Positions 1 to 7,015 of a stretch of 64,000 nucleotides of DNA are shown piece after piece (the stretch's first letter is position 1; each line of letters begins with the position of its first letter). Made by a program: the position numbers and the translations under genes. Under the pieces are notes generated by a model, which was not told the DNA's origin, did no database searches, and was given only the letters and a program-made list of their open reading frames with translations. The DNA comes from Coprococcus eutactus (GTDB taxonomy: Bacteria; Bacillota; Clostridia; Lachnospirales; Lachnospiraceae): NCBI RefSeq assembly GCF_025149915.1, contig NZ_CP102278.1:2525501-2589500 (forward strand), given 5' to 3'.

Positions 1-231
1 CTTCGCGCCAACTATCGCTATATAATTAGAAACATTTGTGAATTTGCCATAATGCGCCATAAACGAATCAAAACAGTTCGGCTCATCGTAGACCGCCTGC
101 ATGCTCAGTCCGCTCTCAGAATTTATCTCAGAGATAAGCCTGTCGATCTCCGCACGTTTCTCCTGCTTGATTGGCTTATCCTTATATTGCCGCACACTGT
201 GCCGCTCCTTCATCAACTGTAACATATCCAT
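1..231 (-). CDS. Nitroreductase family protein (N-terminal part, cut by window edge)
   Basis: The first 77 residues are visible and the gene runs off the left edge. The opening MDMLQLMKERHSVRQYKDK is the standard nitroreductase start, with the Arg-Ser-Val-Arg FMN-phosphate contact region. Members are FMN-dependent NAD(P)H oxidoreductases, usually cytoplasmic dimers. The start at 231 is preceded by a GAGGGA ribosome-binding site; a nearby upstream ATG is in another frame. The substrate cannot be told from this fragment, which could be a short nitroreductase or one of the longer ferredoxin-fused forms. Confidence 0.75.
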   Translation of the reverse strand, partial: MDMLQLMKERHSVRQYKDKPIKQEKRAEIDRLISEINSESGLSMQAVYDEPNCFDSFMAHYGKFTNVSNYIAIVGAK

Positions 232-262
232 GCATTTTCCCTCGCTCTCATTCTGATAATAT

Positions 263-350
263 GGGGACGTTCCTTTTGGCACGAGGAGTGTCCCTGTGGC
301 ATGTTATAAGTAAGACAGGGGACGCTCATTGTGACAAAAGGAACGTCCCT
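263..350. repeat. 88-bp imperfect palindrome, MITE-like
   Basis: Left arm GGGGACGTTCCTTTTGGCAC (263-282) pairs with GTGACAAAAGGAACGTCCCT (331-350). A second inner pairing joins GAGTGTCCCTGT with ACAGGGGACGCTC. The whole unit can therefore fold into one long hairpin on either strand. It lies between the nitroreductase start and the stop of the next gene, and the arm overlaps that stop codon. No transposase is nearby. Confidence 0.6.
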
Positions 351-750
351 AAATCTCATACTGTTCAAGCATAGTCGGCGCCATATCCATAAATACAAAA
401 AACTCTTCTGGCAACGTGCAAAGTTCTCGGCTTATAAAATCTTCCGCATTAATATACTTGTGATCATTTTCCGGATTGTAACATTTCTCGTGATTCGCAA
501 AAATAACTATTCCCTTAAAACTCTTCTCAATCTCATAAACAGCCTCTCCCGGTACATCATAATTTAGGATAGCGACATGTAATCTATCCTTTGCATCAAG
601 ACTGTCAGCAATATAAAATTCATCACAAAATGGCAACTTATTCTCGACAGCAAAATTAATTGTATGCTGGAGATATTCCCTTAAAATCTCTCTGTCCAGC
701 TTATACTTAAAGCACGAAAAAAATTTTTTCATTTTATTAAATAAACCCAT
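349..750 (-). CDS. Hypothetical protein, 133 aa, MGLF-type N-terminus
   Basis: Not recognised. It is soluble, acidic in its second half, with a basic N-terminus (MGLFNKMKKFFSCFKYK). The beginning resembles that of the 138-aa orphan at 4484-4900 (MGLFDRFKK), so the two may be distant members of one family. The stop codon lies inside the palindromic repeat, so that repeat may have reshaped the C-terminus. Small soluble orphans in such arrays are sometimes immunity proteins, but no toxin gene is visible here and that role is not supported. Confidence 0.55.
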   Translation of the reverse strand: MGLFNKMKKFFSCFKYKLDREILREYLQHTINFAVENKLPFCDEFYIADSLDAKDRLHVAILNYDVPGEAVYEIEKSFKGIVIFANHEKCYNPENDHKYINAEDFISRELCTLPEEFFVFMDMAPTMLEQYEI

Positions 751-812
751 ATATCAAATCTGCTCCTTCCTATAGTTTCAAGCCCTAAATCATTGATTTT
801 GGGTCTTTTTCT

Positions 813-1031
813 TTAAACAGTCACCTCACAACAAGTGCTAAAAATAACTTTTAGGAATTTACTTCCCTCTGCCGTTGTTACAAGGTAATATCTTTCATAT
901 TTATTTTCCGCCAGTTTCTCCGGTCCCCGGATAATATCAATATATGCTGTCTGATTCGCAGGATGAGATTCTTCCTGTAATACCTGTTCAAATGGTCGGA
1001 CATAATCCATCTTTCTCTTTGTCTGAATCAT
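813..1031 (-). CDS. Small hypothetical protein, about 72 aa
   Basis: Not recognised. The start at 1031 is chosen because GGTGGGATTTGGA precedes it at normal ribosome-binding spacing. The protein is mixed alpha/beta in character with no signal peptide or membrane segment, and two adjacent cysteines near the end. It could be the remnant of a longer gene. It follows the 253-aa orphan on the same strand, across one of the boundary motifs seen in this array. Confidence 0.4.
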   Translation of the reverse strand: MIQTKRKMDYVRPFEQVLQEESHPANQTAYIDIIRGPEKLAENKYERYYLVTTAEGSKFLKVIFSTCCEVTV

Positions 1032-1066
1032 TCCAAATCCCACCTGTCATGTGTCCTTCTACACTT

Positions 1067-1094
1067 GATTTTTCATTCTGACAAACTTGAAGTT
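1067..1094. repeat. Gene-boundary motif, copy a
   Basis: Read on the minus strand it is AACTTCAAGTTTGTCAGAAT followed by GAAAAATC. It shares the TTC-A-GTTTG-GAAT core and the trailing AAAATC with the copies at 4077-4112 and 9049-9084. It lies between two unrelated small genes. Confidence 0.45.
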
Positions 1095-1128
1095 ATACAC
1101 ATCTACATTCCGTTCGTAATATACATGA

Positions 1129-1890
1129 CTATCTATAATCCTTTGGTATCTGAGCAAATTTTTTCAAAAAGCTTTCTCTGGTATTATCATTTACAAACAA
1201 TTCTCGCAACTCTTTCTCATTTTCTTCTCCTAAGGACACATATTGTTGCAAAAATATTTTGGTTAAATATAGATAATTTCCCTGTATCAATCGATAGTAA
1301 GAGCTTTCTAATAGGGTGTTTATCATTTTTATGCTTTGCTCATAGGTTTTGGTCTCTTCATAAAAGGATCTAATAAGAGGCAGAGTATAATAAAAAGCAG
1401 CTTCATACGCTTTTACCCTTTGCCTCATAGAATTTTCAAAATCTGCACTGTCTATATAACAGCGATTAAACGTCATATCTGCTTTTTGACATTTTCCTTC
1501 AACTATCTTATTATGGTTTTCCCAAATGTTTTCAAAAAAATGCGTAAATATACTCTTATCCGTTCTAACATAAACTGCTTTTTTCGCTGACATTTTGGGA
1601 ATAAAATCATAGTTCCATCCCCACTTAAAGCTTCCACCTAAATCAGTTTGCTGGAATAGACTTAATACCCTGCGACGATGATTGCAATAATCATCAGCCC
1701 AGATACGATTACCAAGATATCGCATGCCTAGTTCTTTAGCAATCAATGGTGAAAAAACTTCATCTAATAACATATTCCACCCTTCCACCATCAAATCTCT
1801 CTCCGTATGTTCTGCTTCATACTCCGGCAACCAAGTACTGATTAAATATTTTTTGTATTTTTCAAACTCCATACTATGTAAATTCTCCAT
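1129..1890 (-). CDS. Hypothetical protein, 253 aa
   Basis: Not recognised with confidence. It is a soluble, aromatic-rich, mostly helical protein without signal peptide. The N-terminal half (WNMLLDEVFSPLIAKELGM, then a WGWNYDF segment) is loosely reminiscent of DUF4304-like proteins, but I would not assign it. It stands alone between the radical-SAM pair and the small orphan at 813-1031, with boundary motifs on both sides, suggesting it moves as a unit. Confidence 0.5.
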   Translation of the reverse strand: MENLHSMEFEKYKKYLISTWLPEYEAEHTERDLMVEGWNMLLDEVFSPLIAKELGMRYLGNRIWADDYCNHRRRVLSLFQQTDLGGSFKWGWNYDFIPKMSAKKAVYVRTDKSIFTHFFENIWENHNKIVEGKCQKADMTFNRCYIDSADFENSMRQRVKAYEAAFYYTLPLIRSFYEETKTYEQSIKMINTLLESSYYRLIQGNYLYLTKIFLQQYVSLGEENEKELRELFVNDNTRESFLKKFAQIPKDYR

Positions 1891-1930
1891 AAATCCTTGT
1901 TACTTACCCGTAATTTGTGACTAATTCATT

Positions 1931-1978
1931 AAATTCCGATTTTTCGTTCTCTGCGACTTCCCAATAAACGGGAATTTA
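1931..1978. repeat. Gene-boundary motif, copy g (extended)
   Basis: The two ends, AAATTCCGATTTTT (1931-1944) and CGGGAATTTA (1969-1978), are near-inverted copies separated by 24 bp. They match the two halves of the boundary motif seen elsewhere in the array. The element sits between the stop of the radical-SAM B gene and the start of the next gene. Confidence 0.4.
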
Positions 1979-2884
1979 GCGATTTCTTTTTCCGGTATTC
2001 TCTGTCCCACGGATTTCCTCATGATAGAAATAATCTACGATCACCGGATGTCCCTGCGGGACTCTGCCATAAGGCATTTCATTATCCACAAAGGCACAAT
2101 CATACTTCTTAGCCATTTTCTCAGCTTTTACTTCAAGTGCTTCAAAGTAGCTGCGGTTATGCTTGTTATAGATCTCGTCGTAAAGTGGTACAAGATCAGG
2201 ATATTTTCCGGCGATATAATCCATAATTGTCTTTTTGAAACCGCCTCGAAGATTGAGATTTTCGAGCCAGAACAGATCGCACTGATTCTTTACCCGCTTA
2301 AAGATTGCTTCAAAATCCGTGATACCAGGGAATACCGGGGATACGAAACAGACTGTACGGATACCTGCTTCATATACCTGTTTCATAGCAGCGATACGGT
2401 GCTCAATGCTCGAAGCAGAATCCATATCGTTCTTGAAATTTTCATCTAGTGTGTTGATCGACCATGAAACGGTTACACGTCCAAGTTTCTTCAACAGATC
2501 AATATCCCGTACCACAAGATCCGACTTTGTGCAGATCAGAATATCTGCGTCACTGCCGATCAGCTGCTCCAGAAGTTTTCTGGTATTCCCGAATTGCTCC
2601 TCCTGTGGATTGTAGCCATCTGTCACAGAACCGATGACCACGCGCTGTCCGGCATATTTCTTCAGATTTTTAATTTCCGGCCAATGCTTCACATCAAGGA
2701 AAGTGCCCCATTCCTCCTTGTGCCCGGTAAAGCGCTTCATAAAAGAAGCATAGCAATACTTGCAGGCATGTGTACAGCCTACATAGGGATTGACCGAGTA
2801 ACCGCCTACCGGCAGACTAGACTTAGTCATGATGTTCTTTGTTTCCACCTCACGAATGAGGATTCCATTTATTACTTCTTCCAT
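1976..2884 (-). CDS. Radical SAM protein B of a mobile radical-SAM pair (SPL-like)
   Basis: A 302-aa radical SAM enzyme. CTHACKYCYA supplies the cysteines for a 4Fe-4S cluster (C-x3-C-x2-C) near residue 35. The protein then follows the spore-photoproduct-lyase-like layout (VVIGSVTDGYNPQE, ICTKSDLVVRD, VSWSINTLDE). It overlaps the upstream radical-SAM gene by 13 bp and lies behind a MarR regulator, an arrangement I recall being catalogued as a 'radical SAM mobile pair'. The substrate is not known to me. Chemistry by analogy would be radical-based repair or modification, possibly of nucleic acid, but this is inference. Confidence 0.8.
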   Translation of the reverse strand: MEEVINGILIREVETKNIMTKSSLPVGGYSVNPYVGCTHACKYCYASFMKRFTGHKEEWGTFLDVKHWPEIKNLKKYAGQRVVIGSVTDGYNPQEEQFGNTRKLLEQLIGSDADILICTKSDLVVRDIDLLKKLGRVTVSWSINTLDENFKNDMDSASSIEHRIAAMKQVYEAGIRTVCFVSPVFPGITDFEAIFKRVKNQCDLFWLENLNLRGGFKKTIMDYIAGKYPDLVPLYDEIYNKHNRSYFEALEVKAEKMAKKYDCAFVDNEMPYGRVPQGHPVIVDYFYHEEIRGTENTGKRNR

Positions 2885-3561
2885 GATTTCTGTTCCTCTA
2901 ACACTTTATTAAATTCTTCCGGCATTTCCTGAATCATATTTTCATCCCCTATGATAGGGACAAGGTCTTCCTTCATAAACACCGGAATGCCGAGCTTATG
3001 TGCCTGGTCCGTCAGAGACCATGCCCATTCCGGCTCCGTATGAGTCTTCCTGCTCTGAGCTCCGGTCATGGTGCCGACAACAATCCAATTGATTCCGGAA
3101 AGGTCAACTATGCCGGGATCGTCGAATAACGGCTCAAAGGTAACATGGTAATGTTTTGCTCTGACGTTTTTCCGAAGGGCGTCGATACGCCACAGTTCTG
3201 CTTTCCTCGTTACCGTAACGCCAAACCATGCGTTTTCCAGATCGGTATCAAAATCCAGCAAATCAGGTCGCTTGGTAAGGAACAGGAACTGATGCTGTGG
3301 ATTTTCACGGATCTTTGCAAATACCTCGTCTCTCCATTCCGGCTTCCATCCGGAGAGATCGCTCATCCCGGTAAGAAGAAAGTTCTTCGGACGTTTCTTT
3401 TCCATCATCTTGAGCTTACCCGGAAAGAATTCAGGGTCAGAGAAGTCATCAATCATATGCCAGCGTTTCACGTTGTTGCGGGCATAGCAATATGTACACC
3501 CCACTGTGCAGCCAATGACGATATTCATGTTCTGAATCTGATCTTTGATACAAATACTCAT
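2872..3561 (-). CDS. Radical SAM protein A of a mobile radical-SAM pair (DUF5131-like)
   Basis: About 229 aa from the ATG at 3561, which overlaps the MarR stop in an ATGA junction, so translation is probably coupled. CTVGCTYCYA provides the C-x3-C-x2-C cluster motif. The body (FLLTGMSDLSGWKPEW, FLFLTKRPD, NAWFGVTVTR, FEPLFDDPG, WIVVGTMTGAQSR) matches the phage Gp37/Gp68-type DUF5131 proteins. It is the second gene of a three-gene operon MarR-A-B. The biochemical role of the family is not established to my knowledge. Confidence 0.8.
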   Translation of the reverse strand: MSICIKDQIQNMNIVIGCTVGCTYCYARNNVKRWHMIDDFSDPEFFPGKLKMMEKKRPKNFLLTGMSDLSGWKPEWRDEVFAKIRENPQHQFLFLTKRPDLLDFDTDLENAWFGVTVTRKAELWRIDALRKNVRAKHYHVTFEPLFDDPGIVDLSGINWIVVGTMTGAQSRKTHTEPEWAWSLTDQAHKLGIPVFMKEDLVPIIGDENMIQEMPEEFNKVLEEQKSWKK

Positions 3562-3995
3562 GACTTCTGCCACTCCTCAAGATTCTTTCTGATGCGGTCG
3601 AGGCATTCCTCAAACCGGGTAATTTCTTCCTCTGAAAAACCTTTGTAGTAAATACTGCCCATCTCATCAGATACAGAATCGTACTCACCCTTTAAGGCAT
3701 GTGCTTTCTCAGTCAGAAACAGGAGTGTTTTTCTTTTGTCCGTTTCAGACTGAACACGGCTTATCAGCCCTTGATTTTCCATTCTTTCCAGCATCGTAGT
3801 AAGAGATGTTATCGCTAATCCGCATTTAGTCGAGAGTGACCTGATTGAGATACCATCCTCCTGCCACAGTACATAAAGAATACGCCCCTGGGCTCCATTA
3901 AACGCATCAATATTCTTTTCACTGAGAATCTTCTCGAAAATCCGGTCTCCAAGCTGTTTTATTTTGGTGACAAGAAATCCTCCATTCATTTCCAT
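3558..3995 (-). CDS. MarR family regulator of the radical-SAM pair
   Basis: 145 aa with a MarR winged helix: the recognition region ISIRSLSTKCGLAITSLTTM, then MLERMENQGLISRVQSETDK and the wing RKTLLFLTEKA. The start at 3995 follows AGGAGCT at good spacing. That ribosome-binding site lies within one arm of a 15-bp inverted repeat which overlaps the -10 element of the only visible promoter, so the protein very likely represses its own three-gene operon. The inducing ligand is unknown. Confidence 0.85.
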   Translation of the reverse strand: MEMNGGFLVTKIKQLGDRIFEKILSEKNIDAFNGAQGRILYVLWQEDGISIRSLSTKCGLAITSLTTMLERMENQGLISRVQSETDKRKTLLFLTEKAHALKGEYDSVSDEMGSIYYKGFSEEEITRFEECLDRIRKNLEEWQKS

Positions 3996-4000
3996 ACAAA

Positions 4001-4054
4001 AGCTCCTATATAGTAGTTTATTAAAAACATACTATATAGGAGCTTTATTGTCAA
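4001..4054 (-). promoter_or_regulatory. Promoter and MarR operator of the radical-SAM operon
   Basis: On the minus strand, TTGACA (4049-4054), a 17-bp spacer and TATGTT (4026-4031) form a sigma-70-type promoter. A perfect inverted repeat, AGCTCCTATATAGTA (4001-4015) and TACTATATAGGAGCT (4030-4044) with a 14-bp gap, covers the spacer, -10 and start region and includes the ribosome-binding site. This is the layout expected for autorepression by the adjacent MarR protein. Confidence 0.75.
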
Positions 4055-4076
4055 CAGTTTATATGTCTTAATAGGT

Positions 4077-4112
4077 AAATCCCATTTTTTTCAATTCTCC
4101 AAACTGGAAGTT
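4077..4112. repeat. Gene-boundary motif, copy b
   Basis: On the minus strand it reads AACTTCCAGTTTGGAGAATT, then GAAAAAAATGGGATTT. Same two-part layout as the copy at 9049-9084. It separates a small membrane protein gene from the promoter of the radical-SAM operon. Confidence 0.5.
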
Positions 4113-4113
4113 A

Positions 4114-4443
4114 TCAGTCTGTTTCATCTTTTTTATATATTACGCCGTCCCATGCATAATATCCCGCGATATATTCATAATCAGGATATTCTTCTATCTC
4201 ATATAATTTTCTCCCACTGTCGGATGTACAAATTACCACATTTGATATTTTATAATTTTCTAGTTTCGATGTTTGAGAATATCTAACTCCATTAAGATAT
4301 ATATAATCACCTTTTTCAATTGCCTCATTTTTATAACTTTTATTGTGTGCAAAATAATATCGACCACAAATAAAAATAACAACAATTGTAAGTAAAATAA
4401 TAATTAAAACTATTGATTTCTTTTTTTCTACCATCATTCTCAT
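4114..4443 (-). CDS. Small membrane-anchored hypothetical protein, 109 aa
   Basis: Not recognised. After a basic start (MRMMVEKKKS) comes a single hydrophobic segment of about 20 residues (SIVLIIILLTIVVIFICG) and then a polar extracellular-type domain of about 75 residues rich in Tyr and Asp/Glu (GDYIYLNGVRYSQTS, EEYPDYEYIAGYYAWDG). The predicted topology is cytoplasmic N-terminus with an exposed C-terminal domain. It follows the orphan at 4484-4900 with only 40 bp between them, which contain a palindromic boundary motif. Confidence 0.55.
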   Translation of the reverse strand: MRMMVEKKKSIVLIIILLTIVVIFICGRYYFAHNKSYKNEAIEKGDYIYLNGVRYSQTSKLENYKISNVVICTSDSGRKLYEIEEYPDYEYIAGYYAWDGVIYKKDETD

Positions 4444-4465
4444 TAGCTTCCTCTTAACATTTCAT

Positions 4466-4479
4466 AAAATCCCGATTTT
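4466..4479. repeat. Gene-boundary motif, copy c (palindrome only)
   Basis: AAAATCCCGATTTT is nearly palindromic (AAAATC, two bases, GATTTT). It is the second half of the boundary motif and lies between the stop of the 138-aa orphan and the start of the 109-aa membrane protein. Confidence 0.4.
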
Positions 4480-4483
4480 CACG

Positions 4484-4900
4484 TTAGGTTTCATCCAAAT
4501 ATATTTCTATTTTGCTGAATACCTTATCTTTACAGAAATTAAACTCCGGAGTCTTTTTGATATAGCTGAATATATCTTCTTCAATATCCTCATTCCATAT
4601 AGTTCGTTGAAAATCTTTATTTTCTTCCGTTGGAATATATAACACATCCACATGAATTTGATAATACTCTTCCTCATCATTAGGAAATTGTCTAACCAAA
4701 GAAAAGTTAAACATAGGTTTCCCTGTAAAAGAATAGGTTCCTGTTTCAAATAAAATCATATCTTCTTTAAGTGGCATATTACACATCTCTTCGAACACGC
4801 TTACTATGTGTTCCAGGCTAGAATTATCTGAAATGCTATTTTGCAAATATCCTAATAAACTTTCCTTTGATGTCTTCTTAAATCTATCAAATAATCCCAT
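4484..4900 (-). CDS. Hypothetical protein, 138 aa, MGLF-type N-terminus
   Basis: Not recognised. It is soluble and acidic, with MGLFDRFKKTSKES at the start like the 133-aa protein at 349-750. The middle alternates hydrophobic and polar residues as in beta strands (FSLVRQFPNDEEEYYQIHVD). GGAGGGTTCAA precedes the ATG. It could be an immunity-type or stress protein, but nothing in the sequence shows this. Confidence 0.5.
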   Translation of the reverse strand: MGLFDRFKKTSKESLLGYLQNSISDNSSLEHIVSVFEEMCNMPLKEDMILFETGTYSFTGKPMFNFSLVRQFPNDEEEYYQIHVDVLYIPTEENKDFQRTIWNEDIEEDIFSYIKKTPEFNFCKDKVFSKIEIYLDET

Positions 4901-5119
4901 TTGAACCCTCCTGTAATTTGTACTTATGCTTCTGATTTTTGCAACAAATGATTGATTTAACGATAAATCTTGCCCCTACTTTAGTATATTGTCCTATACA
5001 AATCCCAAAACCTAATTGATTATATCATTTACCTTTTGCATAATTGCTTACAAAAAGCAAATTCAACTATTAACATAATGAAAGCTAATAAAACATATTT
5101 CATGGTGGCACCGATGAGG

Positions 5120-5440
5120 TCAATGATATAATAACCACCTGAAACTATCCGCACTTCCTGATTTTGACCAAATACTCTCCCAAGTTTCAACCTTCCAGTC
5201 ACTATTTTTTTGATATGTTACTAAAAAGGAAAGTTCACCTTTACATACATAAAGCACTTTAGCTTTTTGTTTGTCATACTCTAACACCTTGCAATATGAA
5301 ATATCTTCAATCATTTCAAAGCTCTCTAAATCAAATTCTGTTCCATATTTTAGCGTCAATACTTCCGCTTTAACATAAGGATATCCAGAAACAATCAATA
5401 TAATAAATAACATACATATTATTATATATTTCTTTTTCAT
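5120..5440 (-). CDS. Small exported or membrane-anchored protein, 106 aa
   Basis: Not recognised. The N-terminus MKKKYIIICMLFIILIVSGY is a signal peptide or signal anchor without a lipobox cysteine. About 80 polar residues follow with two cysteines (ISYCKVLEY, VLYVCKGEL) that could form a disulfide outside the cell. It starts 14 bp after the stop of a truncated ATPase pseudogene, so it may have been transcribed with that gene. Confidence 0.5.
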   Translation of the reverse strand: MKKKYIIICMLFIILIVSGYPYVKAEVLTLKYGTEFDLESFEMIEDISYCKVLEYDKQKAKVLYVCKGELSFLVTYQKNSDWKVETWESIWSKSGSADSFRWLLYH

Positions 5441-5454
5441 ACTTCACCTACTAT

Positions 5455-5684
5455 TTATCCATCATAACAACTCATAAATTCCGAAAAGCTCAAAGGGTAC
5501 ATATGAACCTCATCCCCTCTGCTGCCAAATTCAGTAGCTATATCTCTGGATAAAAACTTTGCATTACTTCCCGTTACAAACACGTCGCAATTCTTCTTAT
5601 TCCTGTTACAATTTTATTCAGACCATTTCCTTCACGATTTATAAGTTGTTCTAAATAGTAATCTCTTTTAATTTCTTTTACCAT
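5455..5684 (-). pseudogene. AAA ATPase (DUF4143 type) with large internal deletion
   Basis: The first 33 codons (MVKEIKRDYYLEQLINREG ... NKIVTGIRRI) are the start of an AAA_14/DUF4143 ATPase. The sequence then jumps to the region after Walker B (CDVFVTGSNAKFLSRDIATE, GDEVHMYPLSFSEFM) and stops. The P-loop, Walker B aspartate and the C-terminal domain are missing, so no functional ATPase can be made. The same family has an intact member at 7016-8305, of a different subtype. Confidence 0.75.
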
Positions 5685-5870
5685 GACATTTTCTTCCAAA
5701 AGATATTTCGGTTAATATATACCAAAATATCTTCTAGAATCTTTCCACATTCATATATAATATAAACACCAAAAACGGCAGGCCGTCTGTTATATGACCA
5801 CCTGCATGTTACCTGCTCTAATAGTATTTTCCGTGTATCACCAGTCCATCAAACTTGAAGTCGACCAATA

Positions 5871-6317
5871 TCATTTTGCGTTCTTATACGAAAGCAAAAT
5901 ATGGCTTGGCGCAAACAATATTGCTGCGATAAGCAACAGAATTGATCTGCTCATAATTCCACTAAACAAGAACAAAACTGAGGGAATAACAGATAGCGCC
6001 AGTGCTCTGAATATGCTGCTCTTCTTAAAGCAAATTATCCAAATTGCACAATACAACACTACTAATATCGCGTCCACAATAAGGTATATGGCAAATGCTT
6101 CGTCAGACCACCACCCGAACCATGTTCCAGGAATGTTAATTATCATAAAACCAAAGCAGCCAAACCTTCCTATCTGTTCTGCAACCTCAACAAATTTATT
6201 GCTCCATTTGTTTTGAAATCCCTCTTTGCATCTAACTGCAAAAATAATATTGGGTATCATAATAACTGCAATCATTATCAGTCCGAATATATTTAACCAG
6301 TCCATAACTTTCTCCAT
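5871..6317 (-). CDS. Four-helix membrane protein, intact copy 1 of 3
   Basis: 148 aa with about four hydrophobic segments (residues about 7-27, 50-66, 77-97, 108-140). A conserved central stretch, WSNKFVEVAEQIGRFGCFGF followed by MIINIPGTWFG, recurs almost unchanged in two broken copies at 9092-9370 and 12121-12369. Function unknown. The N-terminus MEKVMDWLNIFGLIMIA is the reference that shows copy 3 carries a TGG-to-TGA stop. The repeated occurrence inside mobile debris suggests it is a cargo or passenger gene. Confidence 0.65.
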   Translation of the reverse strand: MEKVMDWLNIFGLIMIAVIMIPNIIFAVRCKEGFQNKWSNKFVEVAEQIGRFGCFGFMIINIPGTWFGWWSDEAFAIYLIVDAILVVLYCAIWIICFKKSSIFRALALSVIPSVLFLFSGIMSRSILLLIAAILFAPSHILLSYKNAK

Positions 6318-6362
6318 AAATTCACATCACCACATGCCCTTGTCTGGACGCACCACTGAATT

Positions 6363-6989
6363 TTATCTGATATTATCATAAAATCTCTGCAACACGATCG
6401 CCAACTCTTCCGGAGCTTCTATGTTTGCTTCATGACCTGTTTTCGCAAGTTCATGGAAACAGGCGTTGTTAAAATATTGGCAAAGTTCTTTTGAAGTTTT
6501 TTTGTTTGCAGCGTCCTTTTCCCCACAAATGAGCAATACCGGACAAGACACCTTATGCAGGGAGTCACTGAAATCCAATTCAGCCATCGTCCCGCACAGG
6601 CTGATAACATCCGCTTTTTTGAAACCCATTTTACTGAATGCCGAATTCGGCATAAGATGAAACAACATATTCTGAACTTTCAATAATTTTTGAGGCATTT
6701 TATACTGTGCTGCAATTAATACGAGCGACTTTACTTTATCTGGGTGGTCTATCGCATAATTAAGTGCCAAAACAGCGCCTAGAGAAAGCCCACATAAGAC
6801 AATTTCATCGTTCACCTTGTCACATTCTGATGAGAATGCCGAATATAATTCCTTATATGTAGCAGATTTTCCTTCTAACATCTCTGCCAAACTCAATTTG
6901 ACACTACTTTCCGATACCTTCGTTTCTTTTATTACTCTATTCCAACTGTCTGGTTTTTGTCCTAGTCCATGCAAATATAAATACTTCAT
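6363..6989 (-). CDS. Alpha/beta hydrolase
   Basis: 208 aa, a compact alpha/beta hydrolase. The oxyanion region is YLYLHGLGQ near the start. The nucleophile elbow is LCGLSLGAVLAL (Ser in G-L-S-L-G), the acid is the Asp of LLICGEKDAAN, and the base is the His of AKTGHEANIEAP. It has no signal peptide and should be cytoplasmic. The substrate is unknown: small esterases, lipases and peptidases of this size share the fold. The gene stands between two unrelated accessory genes. Confidence 0.85.
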   Translation of the reverse strand: MKYLYLHGLGQKPDSWNRVIKETKVSESSVKLSLAEMLEGKSATYKELYSAFSSECDKVNDEIVLCGLSLGAVLALNYAIDHPDKVKSLVLIAAQYKMPQKLLKVQNMLFHLMPNSAFSKMGFKKADVISLCGTMAELDFSDSLHKVSCPVLLICGEKDAANKKTSKELCQYFNNACFHELAKTGHEANIEAPEELAIVLQRFYDNIR

Positions 6990-7015
6990 ATATTGTCACT
7001 CCTTCAAGCCCAAAT

